A stretch of DNA of 26,166 bases from an uncultured Shinella sp. (GCF_946479415.1 NZ_CAMLFY010000058.1:1-26166), one strand, 5' to 3'; positions 6,847-17,291 are shown, counted from the stretch's first letter. Translations and numbers: made by a program. Notes: generated by a model not told the origin, from the letters alone.

Positions 6847-7491
6847 CTATTCCCCGGCCATGACCGATTTGAGAAACGCCTCCGCGGTCGGCAGGATCTT
6901 CGCGACCATCACATCGACGCCGGCCGGGTTGGGATGCATGCCGTCGTCGATCTGCAAATCGGCCTGGGCGGCGACACCGTCCAGAAAGAACGGATAGAGC
7001 GCAACGCCGTGCTTGTCGGCCATGCGCTGGTAGATGCCGTTGAAACGCTTCTCGTAATCCGTCCCCATATTCGGCGGCGCGAGCATGCCGGCAAGCAGCA
7101 CGGCGATCCCGCGCTCCTTCAGCCGCGTCAGCATGGCGTCGATGTTCTTTTCCGTCTCCTCCGGCGCGATACCGCGCAGTGCATCGTTGGCGCCCAGTTC
7201 GAGAATGACGCCCTTCGTACCGTCAGGCACCGACCAGTCGAGCCGGGCAAGGCCGCCGGAGCTGGTATCGCCGGACACGCCGGCATTGGCGATTTCGACA
7301 TCGTATCCCCTGGCTTTCAGCGCGGCCTCCAGTTTCACCGGAAAGGCGTCCGAAGCCGGCAGCTGGTAGCCGGCCATCAGGCTGTCGCCGAAGCCGACGA
7401 GCTTAACGGGCTCGGCCGAGGCTGCGCCTGCGGATAACAAAGCTGTGATTGCAAGTGAGGCGAAAAAGCCGAGCGCCGCTTTAAACGACAT
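6847..7491 (-). CDS. tesA: Exported GDSL esterase, TesA-like (thioesterase I / lysophospholipase L1 / arylesterase)
   Basis: A 214-residue SGNH hydrolase. Residues 1-26 form a signal peptide ending ASA, so the mature enzyme is periplasmic. Block I is GFGDSL with nucleophile Ser37; block III is LGANDALRG; block V is DDGMHPN with the catalytic Asp and His three residues apart. The E. coli homologue TesA hydrolyses acyl-CoA thioesters, lysophospholipids and aryl esters. The gene is divergent from the ABC ATPase/permease pair ybbA-ybbP across a short shared promoter region, an arrangement conserved from E. coli to rhizobia. The natural substrate remains uncertain. Confidence 0.93.
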   Translation of the reverse strand: MSFKAALGFFASLAITALLSAGAASAEPVKLVGFGDSLMAGYQLPASDAFPVKLEAALKARGYDVEIANAGVSGDTSSGGLARLDWSVPDGTKGVILELGANDALRGIAPEETEKNIDAMLTRLKERGIAVLLAGMLAPPNMGTDYEKRFNGIYQRMADKHGVALYPFFLDGVAAQADLQIDDGMHPNPAGVDVMVAKILPTAEAFLKSVMAGE

Positions 7492-7507
7492 GATGCTGAT
7501 CCTAGAT

Positions 7508-7536
7508 TGCGGGTATTCCCGTGTTTTCAGGATATA
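7508..7536 (+). promoter_or_regulatory. Candidate promoter of ybbA-ybbP
   Basis: TTGCGG (7508-7513) and GATATA (7531-7536) are 17 bases apart. If used, the transcript would start near 7543, just ahead of the TTG at 7551, which argues for the shorter ybbA start. The same AT-rich block reads CTATAT on the minus strand and might also serve tesA. Confidence 0.35.
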
Positions 7537-7550
7537 TAGGGCAGAATTCC

Positions 7551-8264
7551 TTGGCCAAAACCATCATCGATCTGAAAAAAGCCGATCTCACTCTCGGACA
7601 GGCCGCCGCCTCCGTCCATGTGCTGAAGGGGATCGACCTTGTCATCGATGCGGGCGAATCGGTCGGCATCGTCGGCCCCTCGGGCTCCGGCAAGTCGACG
7701 CTGCTGATGGTGCTGGCCGGCCTGGAGCGACTGGACAGCGGCGAAATCCACATCGACGGTGCGGGCCTGCACGGCATGAACGAGGATCAGGTGGCGGATT
7801 TCCGCGGCCGCAATATCGGCATCGTCTTCCAGTCCTTCCACCTCATTCCCAACATGACGGCACTGGAGAACGTCGCGGTGCCGCTGGAACTCGCCAATGT
7901 GCCCGATGCCTTCGAGATCGCCCGGCGCGAGCTGACGGCCGTCGGGCTCGGCGAGCGCCTGTCACATTATCCCGGCCAACTCTCCGGCGGCGAGCAGCAA
8001 CGCGTGGCGATTGCCCGCGCACTGGCACCCGCGCCAAAACTGCTGATCGCCGACGAACCGACCGGCAATCTCGACACCGAGACCGGACGGCAGATCGCCG
8101 ACCTGCTGTTTTCCAAGCAGGCCGAGCGCGGCACGACGCTGGTGCTGGTGACGCATGATCCCTCGCTCGCCGCACGCTGCGGCCGGCAGGTCGCCATGCG
8201 TTCCGGCGAGATCGTTTCCGGTGCGGCTCCCGTACGCATCACAGCACAGGCGGTGCCGGCATGA
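7551..8264 (+). CDS. ybbA: ABC transporter ATP-binding protein, YbbA/LolD type
   Basis: A 237-residue ATPase with Walker A GPSGSGKST (42-50), Q-loop in VFQSFHLIPNM, signature LSGGEQQRVAIARAL, Walker B LLIADEPTGNLD and a switch histidine in LVTHD. This belongs to the MacB/LolD class that works with FtsX-type permeases. The start is uncertain: TTG at 7551 gives the family-like N-terminus AKTIIDLKKADL, whereas GTG at 7521 adds ten residues and would lie upstream of the likely transcription start. The stop codon overlaps the permease ATG (ATGA). With tesA divergent, this is the YbbA-YbbP system, whose substrate is unproven but is suspected to be an envelope lipid or ester. Confidence 0.9.
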   Translation: MAKTIIDLKKADLTLGQAAASVHVLKGIDLVIDAGESVGIVGPSGSGKSTLLMVLAGLERLDSGEIHIDGAGLHGMNEDQVADFRGRNIGIVFQSFHLIPNMTALENVAVPLELANVPDAFEIARRELTAVGLGERLSHYPGQLSGGEQQRVAIARALAPAPKLLIADEPTGNLDTETGRQIADLLFSKQAERGTTLVLVTHDPSLAARCGRQVAMRSGEIVSGAAPVRITAQAVPA

Positions 8265-10813
8265 GGATCGGCGCGATCCTGCGGCAATTTCCGCTGGCCT
8301 TTCGCCTGGCGCTGCGCGAAATGCGCGGCGGGCTGAAGGGTTTTTATATTTTCCTCGCCTGTATCGCGCTCGGGACGGCGGCGATCGCCGGGGTCAATTC
8401 GGTCTCGAGCGCCATCACCCAGGCGATCGCCTCGCAGGGCCAGTCGCTGCTGGCGGGCGATGTGCGCTTCGAGTTCAACAACCGCTTTGCGACGCCGGAC
8501 GAGCTGAAACATTTCCAGTCGCTGGGTGATGTCTCCCTGTCCTCCGGCCTGCGCTCCATGGCGCGCCTGCCCGATGGGTCCGACCAGACGCTGGTCGAAG
8601 CCAAGGGCGTCGATGGCGCCTATCCGCTCTACGGCACGCTGGAAACCGCGCCGCAGCAGCCGAGCGCCGAACTCTTCGCCAAGCAGGGTGATGCCTATGG
8701 CGCGGTCGTAGCACCCCTGCTGCTCGACCGGCTCGGCGTCGCCATCGGCGACGAGGTGCTGCTCGGCACAGTGAAGCTGAAGATCACCGCGACGCTGGTG
8801 CGCGAACCCGATGCCGTGTCGGAAGGGTTTGGCTTCGCGCCGCGCCTGATGCTCTCGGAAGACGCGCTGACGGCAAGTGGCCTGGTGCAGACCGGCAGCC
8901 TCGTCGAAAACGCCTATCGCGTGCGGCTTGCCGACCAGAGCCTTTCGCTGTCCAAGGTCCGCGCCGATGCCAACAAGGCGTTTCCGAAGGCCGGCTGGTC
9001 GATCCGCACGTCGAACAGCGCCGCCCCCTCGCTGACGGCCAACATCACCCGTTTCTCGCAGTTCCTGACGCTGGTCGGCCTCACCGCGCTGATCGTCGGC
9101 GGTGTCGGCGTGGCCAATGCTGTGCGCGCCTATCTGGATTCCAAGCGCGCCGTCATCGCGACCTTCAAGTGCCTGGGTGCGCCCGCCTCGCTGGTGGCGC
9201 TGATCTATCTCACGCAAATCGCGCTGATCGCCGCCGTCGGTATCGCCATCGGCCTGGTTGCCGGCGCGCTGATGCCGATGGTCGCGATGCGCTTCCTCGA
9301 CGGCGTGCTGCCGGTGCCGGCGGAAACGGCGCTCTATCCGTCGGCGCTGCTGCTTGCGGCCGTCTTCGGCCTGCTGACGGCGCTCGCCTTCGCCATCCTG
9401 CCGCTCGGCCATGCCCGCGAAGTGCCGGCGACAGCGCTGTTCCGCGAGCAGGGTTTTCAGAAGAGCCGCCTGCCGAGCTGGCCCTATCTCTTGGGGGCGG
9501 CGGTGTTTCTCGCAGCCCTTGCCGGCCTTGCCATCGTCACGGCCTATGACCGCTATATCGCCATGGTCTTCCTCGGCGCGATCGCCTTTGCCTTCGTCGT
9601 GCTGCGCGTCGTCGCCATGCTGATCACGATGCTGGCCAGGCGCAGCCCGCGCGTCAATTCGCCGTCGCTGCGGCTTGCCATCGGCAATATCCACCGGCCC
9701 GGCGCACTCACCGCCTCCGTCGTGCTGTCGCTCGGCCTCGGCCTTGCGCTGCTCGTTACGCTGACGTTGATCGACGGAAACCTGCGCCGCGAACTCACCG
9801 GCAACCTGCCGGAGCGGGCGCCGAACTTCTTCTTCGTCGATATCCAGGGCAGCGAGCTCGACGGGTTCCGCGACGTGCTGAAGAGCAACATGCCCGACGG
9901 CAAGATCATCGAGGTGCCGATGCTGCGCGGCCGGGTGATGGAGCTGAACGGCGTCGACGTCGCCAAGGTCAAGGTGCCCCAGGGCGGGCAATGGGTGCTG
10001 CGCGGCGACCGCGGCATCACCTATGCCAAGCGCGTGCCGGAGAATTCGACGCTCGCGGAGGGTCAATGGTGGCCGGAGGATTATGCCGGTGAACCGCTCG
10101 TTTCCTTCGCCGCCGAAGAGGGCAAGGAACTCGGGCTGAAGATCGGCGATACCGTGACGGTCAACGTGCTCGGCCGCAACATCACCGCGCGCATCGCCAA
10201 TTTCCGCACGGTCGAGTGGGAATCGCTGTCGATCAATTTCGTCATGGTCTTCTCGCCCAACACATTCGCCGGCGCGCCGCATGCCTGGCTGGCCACGATG
10301 ATCGACCCGAAAGCGAGCGCCGAGCAGGAAGCCGCGACGCTGAAAGCCGTCACCAACGCCTTCCCGACGATCACCACGGTGCGCGTCAAGGACGCGCTCG
10401 ACGTGGTCAACGAACTGGTCGGGCAGCTCGCGACGGCGATCCGCGCGGCGGCGGCGGTGGCGCTCATCGCCTCCGTGCTGGTGCTGGCCGGCGCGCTTGC
10501 GGCCGGCAACCGGGCGCGCGTGCACGATGCCGTGGTGCTCAAGACGCTGGGCGCGACGCGGGCGACGCTCATCCGGGCCTTCAGCTACGAATATCTGATG
10601 CTCGGGCTGGCCACCGCCGTCTTCGCGCTTCTGGCCGGCGGCGCGGCGGCCTGGTTCGTGGTGAGCACGATCATGAAGCTGCCGTCGAGCTTCCTGCCCG
10701 ATGTCGCCGTGATGACGGTGGTGACGGCGCTCGTCATGACCGTCGGCATCGGCCTTGCCGGCACCTGGCGCATTCTGGGACAGAAGGCGGCACCGGTGCT
10801 GCGCGAACTCTAG
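8261..10813 (+). CDS. ybbP: FtsX-domain ABC permease, YbbP type
   Basis: An 850-residue integral membrane permease. One transmembrane helix lies near residues 25-45, followed by a large periplasmic domain. An FtsX-like bundle (about 260-400) contains VGGVGVANAVRAYL, and further helices lie near 400-450. A second periplasmic domain is followed by a second FtsX bundle (about 725-845) with ALAAGNRARVHDAVVLKTLGA. The ten-helix, two-FtsX layout and length match YbbP, the permease annotated with lysophospholipase L1. It starts within the ybbA stop codon, so translation is coupled. Such permeases usually drive mechanotransmission or lipid/lipoprotein extraction rather than solute import; the substrate is not shown. 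Confidence 0.92.
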   Translation: MRIGAILRQFPLAFRLALREMRGGLKGFYIFLACIALGTAAIAGVNSVSSAITQAIASQGQSLLAGDVRFEFNNRFATPDELKHFQSLGDVSLSSGLRSMARLPDGSDQTLVEAKGVDGAYPLYGTLETAPQQPSAELFAKQGDAYGAVVAPLLLDRLGVAIGDEVLLGTVKLKITATLVREPDAVSEGFGFAPRLMLSEDALTASGLVQTGSLVENAYRVRLADQSLSLSKVRADANKAFPKAGWSIRTSNSAAPSLTANITRFSQFLTLVGLTALIVGGVGVANAVRAYLDSKRAVIATFKCLGAPASLVALIYLTQIALIAAVGIAIGLVAGALMPMVAMRFLDGVLPVPAETALYPSALLLAAVFGLLTALAFAILPLGHAREVPATALFREQGFQKSRLPSWPYLLGAAVFLAALAGLAIVTAYDRYIAMVFLGAIAFAFVVLRVVAMLITMLARRSPRVNSPSLRLAIGNIHRPGALTASVVLSLGLGLALLVTLTLIDGNLRRELTGNLPERAPNFFFVDIQGSELDGFRDVLKSNMPDGKIIEVPMLRGRVMELNGVDVAKVKVPQGGQWVLRGDRGITYAKRVPENSTLAEGQWWPEDYAGEPLVSFAAEEGKELGLKIGDTVTVNVLGRNITARIANFRTVEWESLSINFVMVFSPNTFAGAPHAWLATMIDPKASAEQEAATLKAVTNAFPTITTVRVKDALDVVNELVGQLATAIRAAAAVALIASVLVLAGALAAGNRARVHDAVVLKTLGATRATLIRAFSYEYLMLGLATAVFALLAGGAAAWFVVSTIMKLPSSFLPDVAVMTVVTALVMTVGIGLAGTWRILGQKAAPVLREL

Positions 10814-10851
10814 AATCATGCGCCCGCGGCCTCCCGTCAGGGTCGCGGGTC

Positions 10852-10880
10852 TTGTGCGCAACACAATTCATGCTCATATT
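10852..10880 (+). promoter_or_regulatory. Candidate promoter of the Bax-inhibitor-1 gene
   Basis: TTGTGC (10852-10857, preceded by C as in rhizobial CTTGAC boxes) and CATATT (10875-10880) are 17 bases apart. This gives a leader of about 115 nucleotides before the ATG at 11002. Confidence 0.4.
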
Positions 10881-11001
10881 TATCCTAGGCAAGCTGGAGC
10901 CCCGCAGCGGCTGCCTGGACCCCGCGGTGCGTTTCGAAAACCGGAACGAATAAGCGGGAGCCCGACACCGTAAACACTAGGGGCTTTACCGAGAGGAAAA
11001 C

Positions 11002-11745
11002 ATGGCTGATCTCCGCAACTACCAGACCCGCCCGGCAAATGCCGGCGCCCAGGCCGGTGCCGTCATCGACGAGGGCCTGCGCAGCTACATGCTGCGGGTC
11101 TACAACCTCATGGCCTTCGGTCTCGCGATCACCGGTCTCGTGGCGTATTTCGCCTCGCAGGCTGCCTTCGCCGATGGCCAGCTGACCGCGTTCGGCCAGG
11201 CGATCTATGTGAGCCCGCTGAAGTGGGTTGTCATGCTCGCCCCGCTGGCGCTGGTCTTCTTCCTGAGCTTCCGCATCCACACGATGAGCGTTTCCGCCGC
11301 GCAGACGACCTTCTGGGTCTATGCCGGCCTGATGGGCCTGTCGCTGTCGTCGATCTTCCTGATCTACACCGGCGCCAGCATCGCACAGACCTTCTTCGTC
11401 TCCGCCGCCGCCTTCGGCGCGCTGTCACTGTTCGGCTACACGACGAAGCGTGACCTGTCCGCCATGGGCTCGTTCCTGATCATGGGCCTGTTCGGCCTGA
11501 TCATCGCCTCGCTCGTCAACCTGTTCCTGCAGTCGTCGGCGCTCGATTTCGCGATCTCGGCGATCGGCGTTCTGGTCTTCGCCGGCCTGACGGCCTGGGA
11601 TACGCAGAAGATCAAGGAAATGTATTTCGAAGCAGACGACGCTGCCGTGGCCGGCCGCAAGGCCATCATGGGTGCGCTGACGCTCTACCTCGATTTCATC
11701 AACCTCTTCCTGTTCCTGCTGCGTTTCCTCGGAAACCGCGAATAA
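11002..11745 (+). CDS. Bax inhibitor-1 family membrane protein (YccA/YbhL type)
   Basis: A 247-residue inner-membrane protein with seven predicted transmembrane helices after a polar N-terminus of about 30 residues. The conserved aspartates of the family are visible in LTAWDTQKIKEMY and in TLYLDFINLFLFLLRFLG; in Bacillus YetJ the equivalent residues form a pH-sensing pair that gates a calcium leak. The start is supported by GAGAGGAAAAC just ahead of the ATG. It stands alone, with its own promoter candidate and a strong terminator. In bacteria this family is linked to membrane stress and to FtsH interaction (YccA); the role here is not known. Confidence 0.92.
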   Translation: MADLRNYQTRPANAGAQAGAVIDEGLRSYMLRVYNLMAFGLAITGLVAYFASQAAFADGQLTAFGQAIYVSPLKWVVMLAPLALVFFLSFRIHTMSVSAAQTTFWVYAGLMGLSLSSIFLIYTGASIAQTFFVSAAAFGALSLFGYTTKRDLSAMGSFLIMGLFGLIIASLVNLFLQSSALDFAISAIGVLVFAGLTAWDTQKIKEMYFEADDAAVAGRKAIMGALTLYLDFINLFLFLLRFLGNRE

Positions 11746-11771
11746 ACCGGGAAGCCGAAGGGCTGAATGCG

Positions 11772-11800
11772 AAACCCCGCCTGAAAAGGCGGGGTTTTTG
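11772..11800 (+). terminator. Rho-independent terminator after the BI-1 gene
   Basis: A perfect ten-base-pair stem with arms AAACCCCGCC (11772-11781) and GGCGGGGTTT (11788-11797) around TGAAAA, followed by further Ts. It lies 26 bases after the stop codon. Confidence 0.9.
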
Positions 11801-11849
11801 TTTGGGATAGGAAATGACGACGCCCAGGTCCCAATATCCGTGAGCGGGG

Positions 11850-12224
11850 TTACGTCTCGACGAGGCGCAGCACCTTGTCGAAAACCTTGAGCACCTGCTT
11901 CAGCTCGTGGCCGCGTTTCAGGATCGTGCCGTGCTGGTTGATGACGCTGTAGGCGCCCTGCTTGGCGGCGAGCTTGGGATCTTTCTCGATGCGGTAGAGC
12001 GGCATTTCGCCGGAGCGCTTGAAGACGGAGAACACCGCCTTGTCGCGCATATGATCGATGGCGTAGTCGCGCCATTCGCCCTCGCCGACCATGCGGCCAT
12101 AGACCCAGAGGATCGCATCGAGCTCGCGTCGATGGAAGGTTACGGGCAGCGGATCCTTGCTGCTCCGGTATTCTCTGAGGTCGACCACGACATCGGAAGC
12201 CTGCAAATCCGGCTGATCAGTCAT
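11850..12224 (-). CDS. DUF2794 family protein
   Basis: A 124-residue soluble protein of unknown function, widespread in Alphaproteobacteria. It has no signal peptide or membrane segment. The conserved core is VTFHRRELDAILWVYGRMV (about 29-47) followed by EWRDYAIDHM and a beta-rich half with SVFKRSGEMPLYRIEKDP. The start at 12222-12224 is chosen for GGAG nine bases upstream; a longer in-frame start ten codons earlier lacks support. It converges on the BI-1 gene with that gene's terminator between. No operon partner gives a clue to function. Confidence 0.85.
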   Translation of the reverse strand: MTDQPDLQASDVVVDLREYRSSKDPLPVTFHRRELDAILWVYGRMVGEGEWRDYAIDHMRDKAVFSVFKRSGEMPLYRIEKDPKLAAKQGAYSVINQHGTILKRGHELKQVLKVFDKVLRLVET

Positions 12225-12568
12225 CGAATCTCCGCACCTTTTCTGTGACGGCACGGTGACAGTGTGCCTGACCGGAGATGAAATGCAAGGCTGCGGGGCA
12301 AGACAGGGCGCCGGATTTGCAATTTCGCAAAAATCCGTCCTGCCGCATTTCAGACAAACAGACGCCCAAATTTAAGGAGAGAGTTCGCCCGTCGCAGCCT
12401 GTCCCGGCCATCCGCTTCCCGCGGAAACCGGCCGATCCGGCGAGCGTCTGTCGAAGTTGCCCTGTATTCCGTTGCCGGTAACTTCGTCCAGGTCCGGTCC
12501 GTCTCCTTCGAACCCTCAAGCCCCAGCCCCTCGAAGTAGCCGGACCGGACCTCCCCAAACGGGGAGGG
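12225..12568. other. 344-base region between DUF2794 and DUF1223 genes
   Basis: No believable gene is seen. It holds the upstream region of the DUF2794 gene; a minus-strand TTGCAT near 12285-12290 could be a -35 but the -10 is weak. At the right end, 12551-12568, a G/C hairpin directly follows the DUF1223 stop codon. Confidence 0.5.
12551..12568. terminator. GC hairpin directly after the DUF1223 stop codon
   Basis: Arms CCTCCCC (12551-12557) and GGGGAGG (12562-12568) enclose a four-base loop; the right arm abuts the stop codon. On the minus strand no T-tract follows, so it may instead be a remnant of the CTCCCC/GGGGAG type of palindromic intergenic repeat seen again between ccmA and ccmB. 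Confidence 0.35.
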
Positions 12569-13324
12569 TTATCGGGTCGCTTTTTCTCCGGTCAGCACGG
12601 TCGCACCCAGAATGGCGCCGGGCGTATCGGCCGTTTTCATGCGTTGCAGCAGGATGGCGCAGCCGCCGGCTTTCTTTTTCTTCTTCAGCATATCGGCGGG
12701 AAGCACGAGGTTCGTCTCCTTGCCCTCCCACATGCCGATCGTCTCCATATCGGTGACGGCGTGCCAGTAGTTGATCGTCTTGCCGCGGTTCTCGCCGGTG
12801 TCGATGTTGATCGTGCGCTCACGCTCGAAATAGGCGATCAGGATATTGGCCTTGCCCTCGCCTGCACCGACGCGGATGCGCAGCTCGTCGTTCTTCACCT
12901 CGACATCGACGGGCACGTCCAGACCCTTGCCTTCGGCAGGCATCGCTTCCATGCGGTTGCGGATGCCGGCAATGTCGGCACCGTTGATGTGTTCGCGACC
13001 GTTCAGAACGGCCTGGGGCGTATAGACGCCATTGCGGCCGAACATGCGGGCATAGGCATATTGCCGGTCGGTATTGTCCTTGGAGGCCAGCGTGTCGGCC
13101 CAGCCGAGATAGTTCCAGTAATCGACATGGTAGGAGAGCGCCACGACCTTGCCTTCGCGGGCAAGCTGCTCCAGCGCCTTGTCGGCCGGCGGGCAGGACG
13201 AGCAGCCCTGGCTGGTGAAGAGCTCGACGACACCCTTGGGCTTGATGGCTTCCTCGGCGGAGGCGGTGCTGGCTCCGAGCATCAGCAGGATTGCCAGACA
13301 TTCCGGTCTATACAGTCTCGGCAT
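12569..13324 (-). CDS. Exported thioredoxin-like DUF1223 protein
   Basis: A 251-residue DUF1223 protein. Residues 1-23 are a signal peptide ending ASA, pointing to the periplasm. The thioredoxin-like fold begins near residue 30 with VVELFTSQGCSSCPPAD, where C41 and C44 form a CxxC pair, followed by LSYHVDYWNYLGWADT and YTPQAVLNG (a cis-proline-like position). A beta-sandwich-like second half follows. The ATG at 13324 is preferred because GGA lies about ten bases upstream; ATG at 13330 and TTG at 13336 are in-frame alternatives. It lies downstream of acnA but is separated from it by the acnA terminator, so it is probably transcribed alone. Function is unproven; thiol-disulfide chemistry is inferred. 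Confidence 0.88.
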   Translation of the reverse strand: MPRLYRPECLAILLMLGASTASAEEAIKPKGVVELFTSQGCSSCPPADKALEQLAREGKVVALSYHVDYWNYLGWADTLASKDNTDRQYAYARMFGRNGVYTPQAVLNGREHINGADIAGIRNRMEAMPAEGKGLDVPVDVEVKNDELRIRVGAGEGKANILIAYFERERTINIDTGENRGKTINYWHAVTDMETIGMWEGKETNLVLPADMLKKKKKAGGCAILLQRMKTADTPGAILGATVLTGEKATR

Positions 13325-13435
13325 GATCATTTCCAATGAAGCGCCGGCAAAGGCCAGCCTTTTGAAGTCGTCATACGCGCTTGCCGCTTCAACAGGAAGT
13401 CACGATGGAGTGAGATTTTTCCCTCCTAAAACGAA

Positions 13436-13463
13436 AAATGCCGGGGTTGAGGCCCCGGCATTT
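13436..13463 (-). terminator. Rho-independent terminator of acnA
   Basis: An 11-base-pair perfect stem with arms AAATGCCGGGG (13436-13446) and CCCCGGCATTT (13453-13463) around a six-base loop, followed on the minus strand by TTCGTTTT. It begins about 20 bases after the acnA stop codon. Confidence 0.9.
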
Positions 13464-13484
13464 CTTGTTTCACGCTGAAAAAGA

Positions 13485-16178
<2,694 letters not shown>

Positions 16179-16344
16179 TTTATACCCCGTCTCGTCTGGC
16201 GCCAGAAAGCTGACGTACGAACGCCCGTGCGCGTTTAGCGCGAATGGGATGCGGGTGCGGTCATTTCCGCTGTCCGTACGCGGAATTCATTCCGGTTCGG
16301 CGCTTGGATGAAATTCACGCCGACCGCTGGCGTGTTGCGGGGGT

Positions 16345-16361
16345 TATAGATAATTTCTAAG
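16345..16361. promoter_or_regulatory. Candidate Irr box (iron control element) between acnA and ccmA
   Basis: TATAGATAATTTCTAAG matches 11 of the 14 fixed positions of the rhizobial iron control element TTTAGAA-N3-TTCTAAA. On the minus strand it overlaps a CTATAA -10-like hexamer, so bound Irr could block an acnA promoter. AcnA is a known Irr target in several Rhizobiales. The match was made by eye. Confidence 0.5.
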
Positions 16362-16410
16362 AAACGTTCCAGAGCGCCTGAGGGTAAATCGGGACAATTT
16401 TTTTGCGTTG

Positions 16411-16422
16411 CGACCAAGGTCG
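16411..16422. repeat. Short inverted repeat upstream of ccmA
   Basis: CGACC and GGTCG flank AA, 20 bases before the ccmA start codon and just ahead of its ribosome-binding site. It could be an operator or leader hairpin, or chance. Confidence 0.25.
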
Positions 16423-16442
16423 TAAAGGGAAAGTGAACAGTC

Positions 16443-17084
16443 ATGCGGCTCGTCGCCGAAGGGTTGAGCGCCAGGCGCGGCGAAGACCTGATTTTCCAGG
16501 ACATTTCCTTCGAAATCGCCAGCGGCGAGGCGCTGGTCGTCAAGGGCGCCAACGGCTCCGGCAAGTCCACCCTGCTGCGCGTTCTGGCCGGCCTCCTGCC
16601 GGCCGAGAAGGGTTCCGCAAAGCTCCTTGCTGCAGCGCAACCGGTGGAGCGCCTGAGCGAGGCCGCACACTACCTTGGCCATCGCAACGCGATGAAGCGC
16701 GAACTGAGCGTCGAAGAGAATCTCGCCTTCTGGAAAGCCTTTCTGGGCGATTTTTCCGGCGGCACCGGCGTGTCCGTTGATGAGGCCGCCGAATCAGTCG
16801 GCCTCGGCGGCATCGTGCATCTTCCCTTCGGCTATCTCTCCGCCGGCCAGCAGCGCCGCATGGCCATGGCCAAGCTCCTCGTCGCCTGGCGCCCGGTGTG
16901 GATCCTCGACGAGCCGACCGCGGCGCTGGATGCCGCCGCCGAAGCGATGTTCGCCGGCCTCGTCACCGCGCACCTCGCGCGCGGCGGTATCGCCATTGCC
17001 GCGACGCATCAGCCGCTGGGGTTGGAAGGGGTGAAGGAATTGCGGATGACGGGGTTTGCCGGGGTGATGGAGGATGTGTGGTGA
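16443..17084 (+). CDS. ccmA: Haem exporter / cytochrome c maturation ATPase CcmA
   Basis: A 213-residue ABC ATPase that works with CcmB and CcmC to release holo-CcmE during cytochrome c biogenesis. Walker A GANGSGKST is at 35-43; the signature is LSAGQQRRMAMAKLL, the LSAGQ form typical of CcmA; Walker B is WILDEPTAALD; and a switch histidine lies in AATHQPLGLEG. It is the first gene of ccmABCDG and divergent from acnA. The next gene, ccmB, is 253 bases away because a palindromic repeat element lies between them, which is unusual for this operon. Confidence 0.96.
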   Translation: MRLVAEGLSARRGEDLIFQDISFEIASGEALVVKGANGSGKSTLLRVLAGLLPAEKGSAKLLAAAQPVERLSEAAHYLGHRNAMKRELSVEENLAFWKAFLGDFSGGTGVSVDEAAESVGLGGIVHLPFGYLSAGQQRRMAMAKLLVAWRPVWILDEPTAALDAAAEAMFAGLVTAHLARGGIAIAATHQPLGLEGVKELRMTGFAGVMEDVW

Positions 17085-17126
17085 TGGGCGTGGCCATGGA
17101 GATTGCCCATGAAGACCCTCTCTGCC

Positions 17127-17291
17127 TGCCGGCATCTCCCCCACAAGGGGGGAGAAAGGCTAGCAGCCAGCTCTTCGCGAGAGATTTTCTGACGAGAGTG
17201 CCGCACGGTAAGCCCCTCCCCCTTGTGGGGAGGGGTTGGGGAGGGGTTTTCGCGAACAATCACCCAAGCCTTGTGGGGGAGATGCCCGGCA
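17127..17291. repeat. Palindromic intergenic repeat element between ccmA and ccmB
   Basis: Two outer arms are inverted copies of one another: the left starts TGCCGGCATCTCCCCCACAA at 17127 and the right ends TTGTGGGGGAGATGCCCGGC at 17271-17290, differing by one base. Inside is a perfect nine-base-pair palindrome, CCCCTCCCC/GGGGAGGGG (17213-17235). The C-runs, GGCATCT edge and size resemble Rhizobium intergenic mosaic (RIME/ABC-type) elements. No coding frame. It would form strong hairpins in the ccm transcript. Confidence 0.7.
17213..17235. repeat. Internal perfect palindrome of the ccmA-ccmB repeat
   Basis: Arms CCCCTCCCC (17213-17221) and GGGGAGGGG (17227-17235) around CTTGT. It is followed by a second G-rich copy, GGGGAGGGG at 17238-17246, so the hairpin could pair in two registers. 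Confidence 0.7.

Noticed and set aside
7967..10864. 965-codon minus-strand open frame antisense to ybbA-ybbP
   Set aside because: The translation is Arg/His/Gln/Asp-rich without any domain pattern, whereas the plus strand encodes complete ABC ATPase and FtsX permease motifs.
12278..12558. Short open frames in the DUF2794-DUF1223 gap
   Set aside because: No ribosome-binding sites, no recognisable domain, and frames overlap on both strands; treated as non-coding.
17127..17291. Palindromic repeats as a possible CRISPR array or insertion sequence
   Set aside because: There are no regularly spaced direct repeats with unique spacers and no transposase frame; the structure is a single nested inverted repeat.
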